The position numbers and the translations under genes were made by a program. From Salinibacterium amurskyense (GTDB taxonomy: Bacteria; Actinomycetota; Actinomycetes; Actinomycetales; Microbacteriaceae): a stretch of 64,000 nucleotides of DNA. Below, piece by piece: positions 17,993 through 27,586 of the stretch. The stretch spans positions 868,001 through 932,000 of the forward strand of contig NZ_PGFH01000001.1 of assembly GCF_002797685.1 (NCBI RefSeq), in the 5' to 3' direction. Positions within the stretch are counted from its first letter, which is position 1. Each line of letters begins with the position of its first letter. The notes under the pieces were generated by a model that saw nothing but the letters and a program-made list of their open reading frames with translations, was not told the origin of the DNA and ran no database searches.

Positions 17993-18891
17993 ACGACCGC
18001 AACGACGACCTCGCGGCACAGTCTGGCGCCTACGCTCTCAACGCATTAAGCCCCGAAGAGCGCGAGGCTTTCGAGAAGCACTTGGCTGCTTCTGATGAGA
18101 CCCGCACCGAGACCACCGAACTCTCCGACACGGCAGTGGCACTCGGAATGGCCATTGACCCGGTCACTCCGCCTCCTGCCCTCAAGGCCAACCTCATGGC
18201 GATGATTGCGCAAACACCGCAGTTGCCGCGTGAAGCAAATGTCACTGTTACGGCTGACGATGCTTCGAGCAGTGTGGATGCCGCATCCGCGCCGCTCTCG
18301 AACGTCACGCCGCTTGCTGCCTCGGTTGCGCCCGCTGCTGATGCCTCGGCCGAGCAGTCAAGCACTTCGTTGCCTGCCCCGGCGACTCCCGCGGAGACCA
18401 AGGCTCAAGCCCGCTGGTTCACGCGTCCGGCTACTGCTTTGGCGGCTGTCGCCGCAGCAGTGGCGCTCATCGTTGCCGGTGGCGTGGTTGCCGATTCCAT
18501 CGGTCGCACGTCTATCGAGCAGTCGACGTTTGCGGCTCAGCAGGCTGACCAGCTTGCGGCGATCAATGCTGCCAGCGATTCGCAGCGTCTTGTCTCGACG
18601 GTCGCAGGGGGAGCCACGGCTACCTTCGTGTGGTCGGGAGAGCTCGCGTCATCCGCTGTAATTGTGGACGGTCTTGAGCCGCTTCCTGCCGACCAGGTTT
18701 ACGAACTCTGGTACATCGATGAGGCGGGTGCTCGCCCGGCTGGACTCATGAGCGCTGCCGAGGACGGCCCAACGTGGCGCGTGCTCGATGGCGAAATGGG
18801 CGCCGGCGACATCGTGGGAGTCACGATCGAACCCAAGGGCGGCTCGGATGCTCCCACCACCGACCCGATTGTGGTCTTCGAGAGCGCGTAG
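17989..18891 (+). CDS. rskA: Anti-sigma-K factor RskA
   Basis: 300-aa single-span membrane protein. N-terminal cytoplasmic domain (about 1-80: AAQSGAYALNALSPEEREAFEKHL) would bind SigK; a long Ala/Ser/Pro linker follows; one transmembrane helix around residues 143-165 (TALAAVAAAVALIVAGGVVA); and an extracytoplasmic RskA domain (STVAGGATATFVWSGE, LPADQVYELWYID, TIEPKGGSDAPT). RskA proteins are degraded by regulated proteolysis to free SigK. Start codon overlaps the sigK stop (ATGA), giving coupled translation. Confidence 0.93.
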   Translation: MNDRNDDLAAQSGAYALNALSPEEREAFEKHLAASDETRTETTELSDTAVALGMAIDPVTPPPALKANLMAMIAQTPQLPREANVTVTADDASSSVDAASAPLSNVTPLAASVAPAADASAEQSSTSLPAPATPAETKAQARWFTRPATALAAVAAAVALIVAGGVVADSIGRTSIEQSTFAAQQADQLAAINAASDSQRLVSTVAGGATATFVWSGELASSAVIVDGLEPLPADQVYELWYIDEAGARPAGLMSAAEDGPTWRVLDGEMGAGDIVGVTIEPKGGSDAPTTDPIVVFESA

Positions 18892-18914
18892 CGCCGCCTG
18901 ACGTAACTAATGAG

Positions 18915-18948
18915 AAAGCCCCCGGCCGATAAGGCGCGGGGGCTTTTT
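18915..18948. terminator. Terminator after rskA
   Basis: Stem AAAGCCCCCG / CGGGGGCTTT with an inner GCC/GGC pairing and a following run of T. The AAA/TTT ends make it usable from both strands, serving rskA and possibly pstB from the other side. Confidence 0.85.
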
Positions 18949-18986
18949 CGTGCCGCAGGATAGCGACAGCGTGCTCGAGCGGTTCG

Positions 18987-19766
18987 TTACCCGAACTTGC
19001 CCGAGACGTAGTCTTCGGTTGCCTGAACGCTGGGGTTCGAGAAGATCGTGGTGGTGTCGTCGTATTCGATGAGCTTGCCGGGAGCACCGGTTCCGGCGAT
19101 GTTGAAGAAGGCGGTGCGGTCGGAGACGCGCGAGGCCTGCTGCATGTTGTGGGTCACGATCACAATCGTGTACTCCTGCTTGAGTTCCTCGATGAGGTCT
19201 TCAATGGCGAGGGTGGAGATGGGGTCGAGGGCCGAGCAGGGCTCATCCATCAGCACGACGTCAGGCTTCACGGCGATGGCGCGGGCGATGCAGAGTCGCT
19301 GTTGCTGCCCACCCGAGAGACCGGAGCCGGGCTTGTCGAGGCGGTCCTTGACCTCTTGCCACAGGTTGGCACCCACGAGCGATGACTCAACGAGGTCGTC
19401 AGCGTCGTTCTTGGTGATGCGGCTGTTGTTGAGCTTCACTCCGGCCAGCACGTTGTCGCGAATCGACATCGTGGGGAAGGGGTTGGGGCGTTGGAACACC
19501 ATGCCCACCTGGCGACGCACGTTCACGGGGTCGACGCCGGGGCCGTACAGGTTGTTGCCGTCGATGAGAACTTCGCCTTCGACGTAGGCGCCCGGGATGA
19601 CCTCGTGCATGCGGTTGAGCGTGCGGAGGAAGGTCGACTTGCCACAACCGGAGGGGCCGATGAAGGCGGTAACCGTACGGGGCTCAATCGTGAGCGAGAC
19701 ACCTTCTACAGCGCGAAACTTGCTGTAGTAGACGTTGAGATCATTGACTTCGATGCGCTTAGACAC
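18987..19766 (-). CDS. pstB: Phosphate ABC transporter ATP-binding protein
   Basis: 259 aa ATPase that drives high-affinity phosphate import by PstSCAB. Walker [10 protein letters not shown], signature [14 protein letters not shown], Walker [14 protein letters not shown] and the switch His in [10 protein letters not shown] are intact; the PstB-typical [14 protein letters not shown] is present. Last gene of the minus-strand pst series, 17 bases after pstA. Confidence 0.97.
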   Translation of the reverse strand: MSKRIEVNDLNVYYSKFRAVEGVSLTIEPRTVTAFIGPSGCGKSTFLRTLNRMHEVIPGAYVEGEVLIDGNNLYGPGVDPVNVRRQVGMVFQRPNPFPTMSIRDNVLAGVKLNNSRITKNDADDLVESSLVGANLWQEVKDRLDKPGSGLSGGQQQRLCIARAIAVKPDVVLMDEPCSALDPISTLAIEDLIEELKQEYTIVIVTHNMQQASRVSDRTAFFNIAGTGAPGKLIEYDDTTTIFSNPSVQATEDYVSGKFG

Positions 19767-19783
19767 GAATTAGGTTCCTTCGG

Positions 19784-20866
19784 TTATCGACCGGTTTTGG
19801 GGGCGAAGATTTTGGCGATGATGCGGGCCAGCAGGTTGAGCGCCATCACGATCAGGATGAGGGTGAGCGCTCCGGCCCACGCCCGATCGATGTAGGCCTG
19901 AGCATCGGTGCCTTGGGAGATGTACGAGCTGTAGACGAATACCGGCAGGCTTTGCATCCGGTCGCTGAACAGCGAGTAGTTGAAGTTGTTGGTGAAGCCA
20001 GCAGCCACAAGAAGCGGTGCGGTCTCGCCAATGACGCGGGCGATGGAGAGCATCACACCGGTAGTGATTCCGGCGATGGATGTCGGCAGCACAACCTTCA
20101 GAATGGTTAGCCACTTGGGCACGCCGAGTGCAAACGCGGCCTCACGCAGTTCGTTGGGTACAAGTCGCAGCATTTCTTCGCTCGAGCGCACGACGACGGG
20201 GATCATCAGCACCGACAGGGCGAGGGCTCCGGCGATTCCGACGCGTACGCCGGGGCCGAAGAACAGCACGATGAGGGAGTAGGCGAAGAGGCCGGCGACG
20301 ATCGAGGGGATGCCGGTCATGACATCCACGAAGAAGGTGATGGCCTGGGCGAGACGGCCGCGACCGTATTCGACGAGGTAGATCGAGGTCATGAGCCCGA
20401 TGGGCACCGAAATCACGGTGGCCGCCAACGTCATCTGCAACGTACCGATGATGGCGTGAGCCGCACCGCCACCCTCGCCGACGACGTTGCGCAGCGAGAG
20501 CGTGAAGAAGTCGAGGTCGAAGCGAGCCGCACCGTTGATCGCCACGGTGTAGAGAAGCGAGATGAGCGGCAGGAGCGCCACAACGAAGGCGAGGGTCACC
20601 AGGGTCGTCACGAGGCGGTCTACGGCGCGACGGTGGCCTTCAACGAGCCGTGAGACGGTCACGAGCACAACGCCGTAGAGAACGACTCCGAAGAGAATCG
20701 CTGCGACGATGTTGAATTCGCCGTCGACCTGGCCGGCCTGAATGAACAGGAAGATCAGGATGAACGTGACGAGGCTGCTGATCAGGATGAGCAGGGGAGC
20801 CCAGCGAGGTAGCTGGCCGGCGGCGTACGCGTTCTGGATGGGGCGCGCTGGTGTGGTGGTAGTCAT
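19784..20866 (-). CDS. pstA: Phosphate ABC transporter permease PstA
   Basis: 360-aa membrane protein, one of two PstSCAB channel subunits. It is longer than E. coli PstA (about 300 aa) because of an extra N-terminal region with two hydrophobic helices (WAPLLILISSLVTFILIFLF and ILFGVVLYGVVLVTVS), which is common in actinobacteria. The core carries the BPD_transp_1 EAA-like loop (LRLVPNELREAAFALGVPKW). Its ATG overlaps the end of pstC. Confidence 0.96.
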   Translation of the reverse strand: MTTTTPARPIQNAYAAGQLPRWAPLLILISSLVTFILIFLFIQAGQVDGEFNIVAAILFGVVLYGVVLVTVSRLVEGHRRAVDRLVTTLVTLAFVVALLPLISLLYTVAINGAARFDLDFFTLSLRNVVGEGGGAAHAIIGTLQMTLAATVISVPIGLMTSIYLVEYGRGRLAQAITFFVDVMTGIPSIVAGLFAYSLIVLFFGPGVRVGIAGALALSVLMIPVVVRSSEEMLRLVPNELREAAFALGVPKWLTILKVVLPTSIAGITTGVMLSIARVIGETAPLLVAAGFTNNFNYSLFSDRMQSLPVFVYSSYISQGTDAQAYIDRAWAGALTLILIVMALNLLARIIAKIFAPKTGR

Positions 20867-21810
20867 CAGTTCGCTCCCGAGAATTCCTTGCGGCGGTTGA
20901 CGATGTAGCGCGCAATCGTGTTGACGACCAGCGTGATGGCGAAGAGGATGAGGCCGGTCGCGATGAGCACGTTCACGTTGAGGCCGTAAGCCTCAGGGAA
21001 GCTCAGCGCGATGTTGGCGGCGATGGTTGACGGGTTCGTCGAGCTGACCACGTTGAACGTGATGACGTTCGAGGCCGAGAGCACCATCGCAACGGCCATG
21101 GTTTCGCCGAGCGCGCGGCCGAGGCCGAGCATGGCGCCGGAGACGATGCCGGCGCGGCCGAAGGGAAGCACAGCAGTCTTGATCATTTCCCAGCGGGTAG
21201 CGCCGAGAGCGAGAGCAGCTTCTTCGTGGAGTACCGGAGTCTGGAGGAAGACTTCGCGGCAGATGGCGGTGATGATCGGCAGGATCATCACGGCGAGCAC
21301 GATCGAAGCGGTGAGAATGGTGCGGCCCGTTCCCGAGGCTGGGCCGGCAAAGAGCGGGATCCAGCCAAAGTTGTCAACGAGCCAGGTGTAGAACGGCTGC
21401 ACTCCCACGGCGAGTACGTTTCCGCCCCAGAGGCCGAAGACTACGGAAGGCACGGCGGCCAGCAAGTCGATGATGTATCCGAGCGTTGCGGCGAGAGGTC
21501 GCGGTGCGTAGTGCGAGATGAAGAGGGCGATACCGATGGCGATCGGCACGGCCATGAGGAGGGCCAATCCGGCCGACCAGAGGGTACCGAACACGAGCGG
21601 GCCAACGTAGGCCCAGAAGTTCGTGCCTTCAAGAAGAGTGGTTTTCTCGGGGTCCGCGGTGATGCCGGGAACACCCTGCAACACGAGGAAGGCCGCGACG
21701 GCGGCGAGGATCGCGAGGATCAGCGCACCAGCGGTGAGGGCTGTACCTGAGAAGAGGCGGTCTCCTGGGCGCTGCTTCGCGCGGATACGGGGGGCCGCAG
21801 TCGAGGTCAT
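20866..21810 (-). CDS. pstC: Phosphate ABC transporter permease PstC
   Basis: 314-aa membrane protein with six predicted helices, starting at ATG 21810. The EAA loop appears as VLHEEAALALGATRWEM, and LIDLLAAVPSVVFGLWG is the PstC-typical segment. Partner of PstA. A 146-base gap with a stable hairpin separates it from pstS, so the permease genes may be made at a lower level than the binding protein. Confidence 0.96.
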   Translation of the reverse strand: MTSTAAPRIRAKQRPGDRLFSGTALTAGALILAILAAVAAFLVLQGVPGITADPEKTTLLEGTNFWAYVGPLVFGTLWSAGLALLMAVPIAIGIALFISHYAPRPLAATLGYIIDLLAAVPSVVFGLWGGNVLAVGVQPFYTWLVDNFGWIPLFAGPASGTGRTILTASIVLAVMILPIITAICREVFLQTPVLHEEAALALGATRWEMIKTAVLPFGRAGIVSGAMLGLGRALGETMAVAMVLSASNVITFNVVSSTNPSTIAANIALSFPEAYGLNVNVLIATGLILFAITLVVNTIARYIVNRRKEFSGAN

Positions 21811-21903
21811 GTGTCGAGTATCCCTTATCCCTGGCGTGGCTTAGTGCGTCGTGTGGTTGTCATGCTGGTTTCTGGGCGAACGAGTTCACGTGACCCAGAG
21901 GAA

Positions 21904-21949
21904 AGTCTGCCCGACCCCGCTGCCAGTAGCAACGGGGTCGAAGCAGACT
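21904..21949. promoter_or_regulatory. Intercistronic hairpin between pstS and pstC
   Basis: Two-part stem: AGTCTGC / GCAGACT and CGACCCCG / CGGGGTCG, with a loop of about 12 bases. No long T tract follows on the minus strand, so it is better explained as an mRNA-stabilising or partially attenuating element that keeps pstS transcripts more abundant than the permease message. Confidence 0.7.
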
Positions 21950-21956
21950 CAAGGTG

Positions 21957-23051
21957 TTACTTGATGGCGTCTACAGCAGCCTGAGCCTTCTCGAACAGAG
22001 CCGAGGAGATCGGTGCTGAACCAGCGGACTCAGCCGCGGTGGCCTGTCCCTCGTCGCTGATGATGTAGCTGAGGTAGCCCTTGACCAGGTCAACGTTGTC
22101 GCTCGAGGCGTACTCGTTGCACGCGATCAAGTAGCTGATCAGAACGACCGGGTAGACACCCGAGGCGTCGGATGCGCGGTCGAGCTCTACAGCGAAGTCG
22201 GTCTCGCCGCGGCCTTCTGCGAAGGGCGATGCGTCAACGATTGCTGCTGCAGCTTCGGGGGAGTACGGAACGTACTCGTCGCCGACCTTGACGGCGACGG
22301 TTCCGAGGTCTCCGGCACGCGATGCGTCGGCGTAACCGATGGTTCCGGTTCCGTTGGTGACGGCGTCAACGAGACCCGAGGTCTGAGGAGCACCCTCGCC
22401 ACCGAACTCGGTGGGCCAGGTTTCGATCGATCCGACGGTCCAGACCGAGGGAGCAGCAGCCGACAGGTAGTCGGTGAAGTTCGCGGTCGTTCCCGAGTCG
22501 TCTGCACGGTGTACGGCGGTGATGCCGAGGTCGGGCAGGTCTACGCCGTCGTTCTGCGAAGCGATAGCGTCGTCGCTCCAGTTGGTGATCTCGCCAGTGA
22601 AGATTCCGGCGATCGTGTCGGCGTCGAGGTTGAGCGAGTCAACACCGTCGAGGTTGAAGATGATCGCGATCGGCGAGATGTAGGCAGGGATCTCGAGGAT
22701 GCCGGTGCCGGGAACGCACGATGCGAAGTTGTCTTCGTCAATTTCTTCGCTCTTGAACGCGCGGTCCGATCCAGCGAACTGGCTTCCGCCACCGATGAAC
22801 GTGTCGCGTCCACCACCGGAACCGATGGGGTCGTACTCGACCGTGACGTTCTCGTTCGCGGTCTGGAATCCAGCAACCCACGCCTCTTGAGCTGACTGCT
22901 GCGACGATGCGCCGGCGCCAACGAGCGTTCCGGTGAGGTCTGAAGCGGATCCTTCATCGCTGCCGTTGTCGGCTGCTGCTGCGCACGATGAGAGGAGGAT
23001 GGTGCCTGCGATAGCAATGGCACCGATGGTGCCAAGACGCTTGAAGTTCAC
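21957..23051 (-). CDS. pstS: Phosphate-binding lipoprotein PstS (proximal copy)
   Basis: 364 aa. Lipobox LLSSC with Cys23 predicts a membrane-anchored receptor on the outer face. Phosphate-binding loops GAGASSQQ, IGSGGGRDTFIGG and HRADDSGTTANFTDYL are present. It is nearly the same as the adjacent distal copy, roughly four of five residues by eye, so the two arose by tandem duplication. A direct-repeat PHO box lies about 90 bp upstream, so this copy and pstCAB should be induced under phosphate limitation. Confidence 0.96.
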   Translation of the reverse strand: MNFKRLGTIGAIAIAGTILLSSCAAAADNGSDEGSASDLTGTLVGAGASSQQSAQEAWVAGFQTANENVTVEYDPIGSGGGRDTFIGGGSQFAGSDRAFKSEEIDEDNFASCVPGTGILEIPAYISPIAIIFNLDGVDSLNLDADTIAGIFTGEITNWSDDAIASQNDGVDLPDLGITAVHRADDSGTTANFTDYLSAAAPSVWTVGSIETWPTEFGGEGAPQTSGLVDAVTNGTGTIGYADASRAGDLGTVAVKVGDEYVPYSPEAAAAIVDASPFAEGRGETDFAVELDRASDASGVYPVVLISYLIACNEYASSDNVDLVKGYLSYIISDEGQATAAESAGSAPISSALFEKAQAAVDAIK

Positions 23052-23140
23052 AGTTTTCCCTTCGGGATGTTGATTTCAGGTTTCAGGCCGGTGCGACCCA
23101 AATAGAAAACCTAGGCAGCGCAGGTAGCCACCTTTACCCG

Positions 23141-23162
23141 GTTAGGTAAACGGGAGGTAAAC
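23141..23162 (-). promoter_or_regulatory. PHO box (RegX3/PhoP direct repeat) upstream of pstS
   Basis: On the minus strand two 11-base units follow each other without a gap, GTTTACCTCCC and GTTTACCTAAC, which fits the actinobacterial PHO-box form of GTTCACC-like units at 11-bp spacing. It ends 90 bp before the proximal pstS start. Confidence 0.8.
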
Positions 23163-23210
23163 GACCCGTCAACACCACGAAGAGCAGTCCCGGAATCCCG
23201 GGGATGTGAG

Positions 23211-24290
23211 CTATTTGATCGCTGCGACGGCAGCGCGAGCTTTCTCATAGAGGGAGTCAGAGATCGGCGCCGAGCCGGCAGAAGCAGCCGCGGCTTGTTG
23301 GCCCTCGGGGCTAATCACGTAGTCGAGGTAGCCACGGATGACATCCACCCGGTCGTTCGACACGTACTCGTTGCAGGCGATGAGGTAGCTGATGAGCACG
23401 ACCGGGTACACGCCGCTGGCGGTGGATGCTCGGTCGATTTCTACCGCGAAGTCGGTCTCACCGCGTCCTTCGCCGAAGGGCGAGACATCAACGATGGCGG
23501 CTGCTGCTTCGGGGGAGTACTCGACGTAGTCGTCGCCGACCTTGACGGCGACGGTGCCGAGGTCGCCAGCGCGGGAGGCGTCGGCGTAACCGATTGTGCC
23601 GGTTCCGTTGGTGACGGCGTCGACGACACCGGAGGTTTGGGGCGCCGCTTCGCCGCCGAATTCCAGCGGCCACTTCTCGATGGATCCGACGGTCCAGGCC
23701 GAGGGCGCTGCCGCGGCGAGGTAATCGGTGAAGTTGGCGGTCGTTCCGGAGTCATCCGCGCGGTGCACCGCGGTGATGTTGCGGCTGGGTAGATCGACGG
23801 AGGGATTCTGGTCGACGATGGCCGCGTCATCCCACTGATCAATCTCGCCGGTGAAGATGCCGGCGATCGTGTCGGCGTCGAGGTTGAGCGAGGTGATGCC
23901 ATCGAGGTTGAAGATGATCGCGATCGGTGAAATATAGGCAGGAATCTCGAGGATGCCGGTGTCGGGAACGCACGAGACGAAGTCGGCTTCAGCGATTTCC
24001 TCGACCTTGTAGGCGCGGTCCGAGGCGGCAAACGCGGCACCGCCACCGATGAAGGTGTCGCGCCCTCCGCCAGACCCGATGGGGTCGTATTCGACCGTCG
24101 CGGCCACGTTCGCTAGCTGGAAGCCGCGAACCCACGCCTCTTGAGCGGCCTGCTGGGAGGACGCACCGGCACCGATAATCGTGCCGGAGGGGCCCGAGAC
24201 GTCACCGACGGGAGCAGGAACGCATCCGGTGAGAGCGAGTGCGCTTGCCATCGCGAGTGCGGTGGCGGTGCCGAGGCGGGTGAACTTCAC
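23211..24290 (-). CDS. Phosphate-binding lipoprotein PstS (distal copy)
   Basis: 359 aa with lipobox LTGC (Cys23) and the same phosphate-binding loops as its neighbour (GAGASSQQ, GSGGGRDTFIGGG, HRADDSGTTANF). Differences concentrate in surface segments, for example AFAASDRAYKVEEIAEADF against the corresponding stretch of the other copy. Its upstream region lacks the direct-repeat PHO box and instead has a perfect 14-bp palindrome 20 bp before the start, so the two copies are probably regulated differently. It lies 104 bp downstream of the mutT1-like gene. Confidence 0.95.
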   Translation of the reverse strand: MKFTRLGTATALAMASALALTGCVPAPVGDVSGPSGTIIGAGASSQQAAQEAWVRGFQLANVAATVEYDPIGSGGGRDTFIGGGAAFAASDRAYKVEEIAEADFVSCVPDTGILEIPAYISPIAIIFNLDGITSLNLDADTIAGIFTGEIDQWDDAAIVDQNPSVDLPSRNITAVHRADDSGTTANFTDYLAAAAPSAWTVGSIEKWPLEFGGEAAPQTSGVVDAVTNGTGTIGYADASRAGDLGTVAVKVGDDYVEYSPEAAAAIVDVSPFGEGRGETDFAVEIDRASTASGVYPVVLISYLIACNEYVSNDRVDVIRGYLDYVISPEGQQAAAASAGSAPISDSLYEKARAAVAAIK

Positions 24291-24309
24291 AGGGATCCCT
24301 TCGAGAAAC

Positions 24310-24323
24310 TGACGTGCACGTCA
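24310..24323. promoter_or_regulatory. 14-bp perfect palindrome upstream of distal pstS
   Basis: TGACGTGCACGTCA, flanked by GAGAA on one side and TTCTC on the other, which extends the dyad. It lies about 20 bp before the pstS start codon, a position that would suit a repressor or a 5'-UTR hairpin. The binding protein is unknown. Confidence 0.6.
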
Positions 24324-24393
24324 TTCTCTCGCGAATTCGGCAGGATTTCACCGCCCGGCAACCTTCGCCGGTCTCAGCGCTCCGGATCCGGCA

Positions 24394-25332
24394 TCAGGAT
24401 TGGTGTGTTTCCACCGCCACTAGGCGCACTTTCTTGGTGTCGCGCGCAAAATGCAGCACCGAAAAATCTCCTGTGCTGAGCATTGCCGCAGCTCGCAAAT
24501 TGGCATCCGGTGTTGTGTGCGAAGCTTCGGCGAGAGCGCCCACAATCTGCGGGAGTACTGGCCCGTGGCTGCACATCACTATTGACTGCTGCTTCTTGAG
24601 GCGCTTAGTGACGAGAGCGGTCACGGCGGCACCGTTGCTGCGGTACGCGTCTTGGCTCAGGTCATCGGTTGCTTTGATCTCAAGCTCGGTGCGTTGCGAC
24701 AGCGGCGTGATCGTGGCGAGGCAGCGGGCAGCGGTGCTGCTCAGGATGCGGTCGGGGGCGAACGCGGCGATGCTGCCGGCGATCGTGGCGGCCTGGTCTG
24801 TTCCGCGGTGCATGAGCGGTCGCGTGGCATCCGGCCCGTCCCAGGTTTCTCCGGGAACGGCTTTACCGTGACGCACGGCAATCATCGCGAAGGTGCGGGC
24901 GTTGCCAGCCTCGTAGATGGCGGCAAAGCGATCGAGAATGTCGATGTCGTGCTCGTAGCTGACCTTTTTGCGGGCCTTGGAGAGTGACAACCATTCGAGC
25001 GATGAGATCTCGTCGTTGGGCGTGAACTTGGCGCGCTCCAGAATGTGGTCGTTCACTTCGGCAGCCCAGTAGTGCACGTACTTGTCGCGGCCGTTACCGA
25101 GTGTGTAGTGAACCTTGCCGAGCGGAACTCCGAGTTCGACGCTTAGGCCGGTCTCTTCGAAAATTTCGCGTACGGCGGTCTCGGGCAGCATTTCACCGGG
25201 ATCGAGTTTGCCTTTGGGCAGCGAGACGTCTTTGTGCACGGTGCGGTGCACCAGCAGCACACGCGGCTTGCCATCGACTACACGCCAGCAGACGATGCCT
25301 GCGGCAAGGACCGGTGTGGTCGCCGCGGTCAC
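24394..25332 (-). CDS. MutT1-like Nudix hydrolase with histidine-phosphatase domain
   Basis: 312 aa, two domains as in mycobacterial MutT1. Residues 1-140 are Nudix, with box [20 protein letters not shown] followed by TGL; residues about 155-312 are a histidine phosphatase with the RHGKAVPGE motif and a late catalytic His in VMCSHGP. In mycobacteria this enzyme hydrolyses 8-oxo-GTP and diadenosine polyphosphates. The gene overlaps the end of ppk (ATGA), placing nucleotide and polyphosphate turnover in one transcript with phosphate uptake. Confidence 0.9.
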   Translation of the reverse strand: MTAATTPVLAAGIVCWRVVDGKPRVLLVHRTVHKDVSLPKGKLDPGEMLPETAVREIFEETGLSVELGVPLGKVHYTLGNGRDKYVHYWAAEVNDHILERAKFTPNDEISSLEWLSLSKARKKVSYEHDIDILDRFAAIYEAGNARTFAMIAVRHGKAVPGETWDGPDATRPLMHRGTDQAATIAGSIAAFAPDRILSSTAARCLATITPLSQRTELEIKATDDLSQDAYRSNGAAVTALVTKRLKKQQSIVMCSHGPVLPQIVGALAEASHTTPDANLRAAAMLSTGDFSVLHFARDTKKVRLVAVETHQS

Positions 25333-27509
25333 CGGCGAGCTCCGCCTCGTTTGCGCTGCGTAATTCTCTTCATAAGAACATTCTGTAGGTCTTCAAGCGG
25401 TTCGCCGTCCTCTGAGCGGCCGTGGCGTACCCAATCGCCTTCAGAATCGAGCCACCACGAGGCGGTGGTGTCGGCAACAGCGAGGTCAAACATGTAGTCG
25501 AGTTCCTCGATGTGTTCGGGTTCCACGATGCGCACGAGGGCCTCGACGCGGCGGTCGAGATTGCGGTGCATCATGTCGGAGCTGCCGATGAAAACCTGAG
25601 GGTCGCCGTTGTTGTGGAACGAGAAAACGCGCGAGTGCTCGAGGTAGCGACCGAGCACCGAACGCACCCGAATGTTCTCGCTGAGCCCCGGAACGCCGGC
25701 GCGCAAAGAGCAAATTCCGCGCACCACGATGTCGATCGGAACACCCGCATTGTTGGCGCGGTAGAGAGCGTCGATGATCGCTTCATCCACCATGGAGTTC
25801 AGTTTGATCCGGATGCCCGAGGGCAAGCCAGCGCGAGCGTTCTTGGCTTCGTTCGCAATCTGCTTCACGAGGCCCTTGCGCAAATGACGCGGAGCCACGA
25901 GAAGTCGCTTGAACTTTTTCTCGATGGCATAGCCAGAAAGTTCATTAAAGAGTCGGGTGAGGTCTTTTCCGACCTGGTCGTCGGCAGTCAGCAGCCCGAG
26001 GTCTTCGTACAGGCGGCTGGTCTTGGGGTTGTAGTTTCCCGTGCCGATGTGCGCGTAGTGGCGCAGCTTGCCCTCTTCTTGGCGCACCACGAGCGCGAGC
26101 TTGCAGTGCGTCTTGAGCCCGACGAGGCCATAGACCACGTGCACGCCGGCCTTTTCGAGCTTGCGGGCCCACGAGATGTTCGCAGTCTCATCGAAGCGTG
26201 CCTTGATTTCCACGAGCGCGAGCACGGCTTTACCGGCCTCGGCAGCGTCAATCAGAGCCTCGACAATGGGGCTGTCACCGCTTGTGCGGTACAGCGTCTG
26301 CTTGATCGCCAACACATCGGGGTCGGCGGCAGCCTGTTCCAAGAACGCCTGAACGCTCGTCGAGAACGACTCGTAGGGGTGGTGCAGCAGGATGTCTTTG
26401 CGAGCGATCGCCCGGAAGATGTCCGCCCGCTCGTTGCCCTCGGTGGGCATGAGGCTCGGGCTCGTGATGGGCACGTGGCGCGGGTACTTGAGCGCCGGGC
26501 GATCAATGCGGGTGAGCTGAAAAAGTCCGCCGAGGTTAAGCGGGGCAGGCAAGCGGTACACCTCTTGCTCGGTGATCTTGAGCTCGCGCACGAGAAGGCC
26601 GAGCGTCACCTCATCCATGTCGTCGGTGATTTCGAGGCGGATGGGCGGCCCGAAGCGGCGGTTCAGAATCTGCTTTTCAAGTGACTTGATCAGGTTTTCC
26701 GACTCGTCTTCGTCGACGTTCACATCTTCGTTGCGAGTAACGCGGAACTCGTGGTGCGCCAGAATCTCCATGCCGGGGAAGAGCGCATCGAGGTGGTTGG
26801 AGATCAGATCTTCGAGCGGGATGTAGCGCAGTTGATCGCTACCGTCATCCGGCAATTGAATGAACCGCGGCAACACACTCGGCACCTTCAGGCGCGCGAA
26901 CTCTTCCTTCTGCGTCTTCGGGTTGCGCACCCGAATCGACAGGTTGAGCGAGAGCCCCGAAATGTACGGGAACGGATGCGCGGGGTCGACCGCCAGCGGC
27001 ATGAGCACAGGAAAAATCTGGCTCGAGAAGATTTCGTCGACGCGCTCGCGGTCTTCCGGGCCGAGGTCAGACCACGACTCAATGTGGATGCCCTCAGCAT
27101 CGAGCGCAGGCTTGACGCTGTTGCGGAACTCGGCCGCGTGACGCTCTTGCAGTGCGTGCGCGGCGGCGCTCAACTCTTCGAGAACTTCGGCGGGAGCGCG
27201 CCCCGTGTTCGTCGGTACGGCAAGGCCAGTGTCGATGCGACGCTTGAGGCCGGCAACGCGCACCATAAAAAACTCGTCGAGGTTACTGGCAAAGATGGCC
27301 AAGAAGTTGGCGCGTTCCAGCAGCGGCAGCGACTCATCCTCGGCGAGTTCGAGCACGCGCTGGTTGAACGCGAGCCAGCTCAGCTCGCGGTCGAGGTAGC
27401 GGTCATAAATCAACGTGCCGTCGTCAACGCTCGACGACTCATCGATGTCATATTCATCGAGAGAATCTGTAGCGGAGCTGGGATCGGCGATCGCGCTGTC
27501 GTTGTCCAT
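25329..27509 (-). CDS. ppk: Polyphosphate kinase 1
   Basis: Makes polyphosphate from ATP at the membrane. 726 aa from ATG 27509, which has AGGA at a suitable distance; an in-frame ATG at 27557 lacks an SD. The N domain has [19 protein letters not shown] and [12 protein letters not shown]; the catalytic part has [14 protein letters not shown], and [20 protein letters not shown] contains the His that is autophosphorylated in E. coli [16 protein letters not shown] and [13 protein letters not shown] follow. An acidic 45-residue N-terminal extension precedes the family core. Placed between glnR and mutT1-pstS, linking storage to uptake of phosphate. Confidence 0.96.
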   Translation of the reverse strand: MDNDSAIADPSSATDSLDEYDIDESSSVDDGTLIYDRYLDRELSWLAFNQRVLELAEDESLPLLERANFLAIFASNLDEFFMVRVAGLKRRIDTGLAVPTNTGRAPAEVLEELSAAAHALQERHAAEFRNSVKPALDAEGIHIESWSDLGPEDRERVDEIFSSQIFPVLMPLAVDPAHPFPYISGLSLNLSIRVRNPKTQKEEFARLKVPSVLPRFIQLPDDGSDQLRYIPLEDLISNHLDALFPGMEILAHHEFRVTRNEDVNVDEDESENLIKSLEKQILNRRFGPPIRLEITDDMDEVTLGLLVRELKITEQEVYRLPAPLNLGGLFQLTRIDRPALKYPRHVPITSPSLMPTEGNERADIFRAIARKDILLHHPYESFSTSVQAFLEQAAADPDVLAIKQTLYRTSGDSPIVEALIDAAEAGKAVLALVEIKARFDETANISWARKLEKAGVHVVYGLVGLKTHCKLALVVRQEEGKLRHYAHIGTGNYNPKTSRLYEDLGLLTADDQVGKDLTRLFNELSGYAIEKKFKRLLVAPRHLRKGLVKQIANEAKNARAGLPSGIRIKLNSMVDEAIIDALYRANNAGVPIDIVVRGICSLRAGVPGLSENIRVRSVLGRYLEHSRVFSFHNNGDPQVFIGSSDMMHRNLDRRVEALVRIVEPEHIEELDYMFDLAVADTTASWWLDSEGDWVRHGRSEDGEPLEDLQNVLMKRITQRKRGGARR

Positions 27510-27586
27510 CTGATCATCCTGCCACTCAGTGATGAACAACTGATTAACTCGGCCCATGATGGGGAGAAAACCGGTGAGAGTGTGCC

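Noticed and set aside
24330-24345. CCGAAT on the minus strand upstream of the distal pstS
   Set aside because: The -35 position does not match CCAAAC; probably coincidental.
25422-26684. 420-codon antisense frame over ppk
   Set aside because: Shadow of ppk; no motif, and codon pattern follows ppk.
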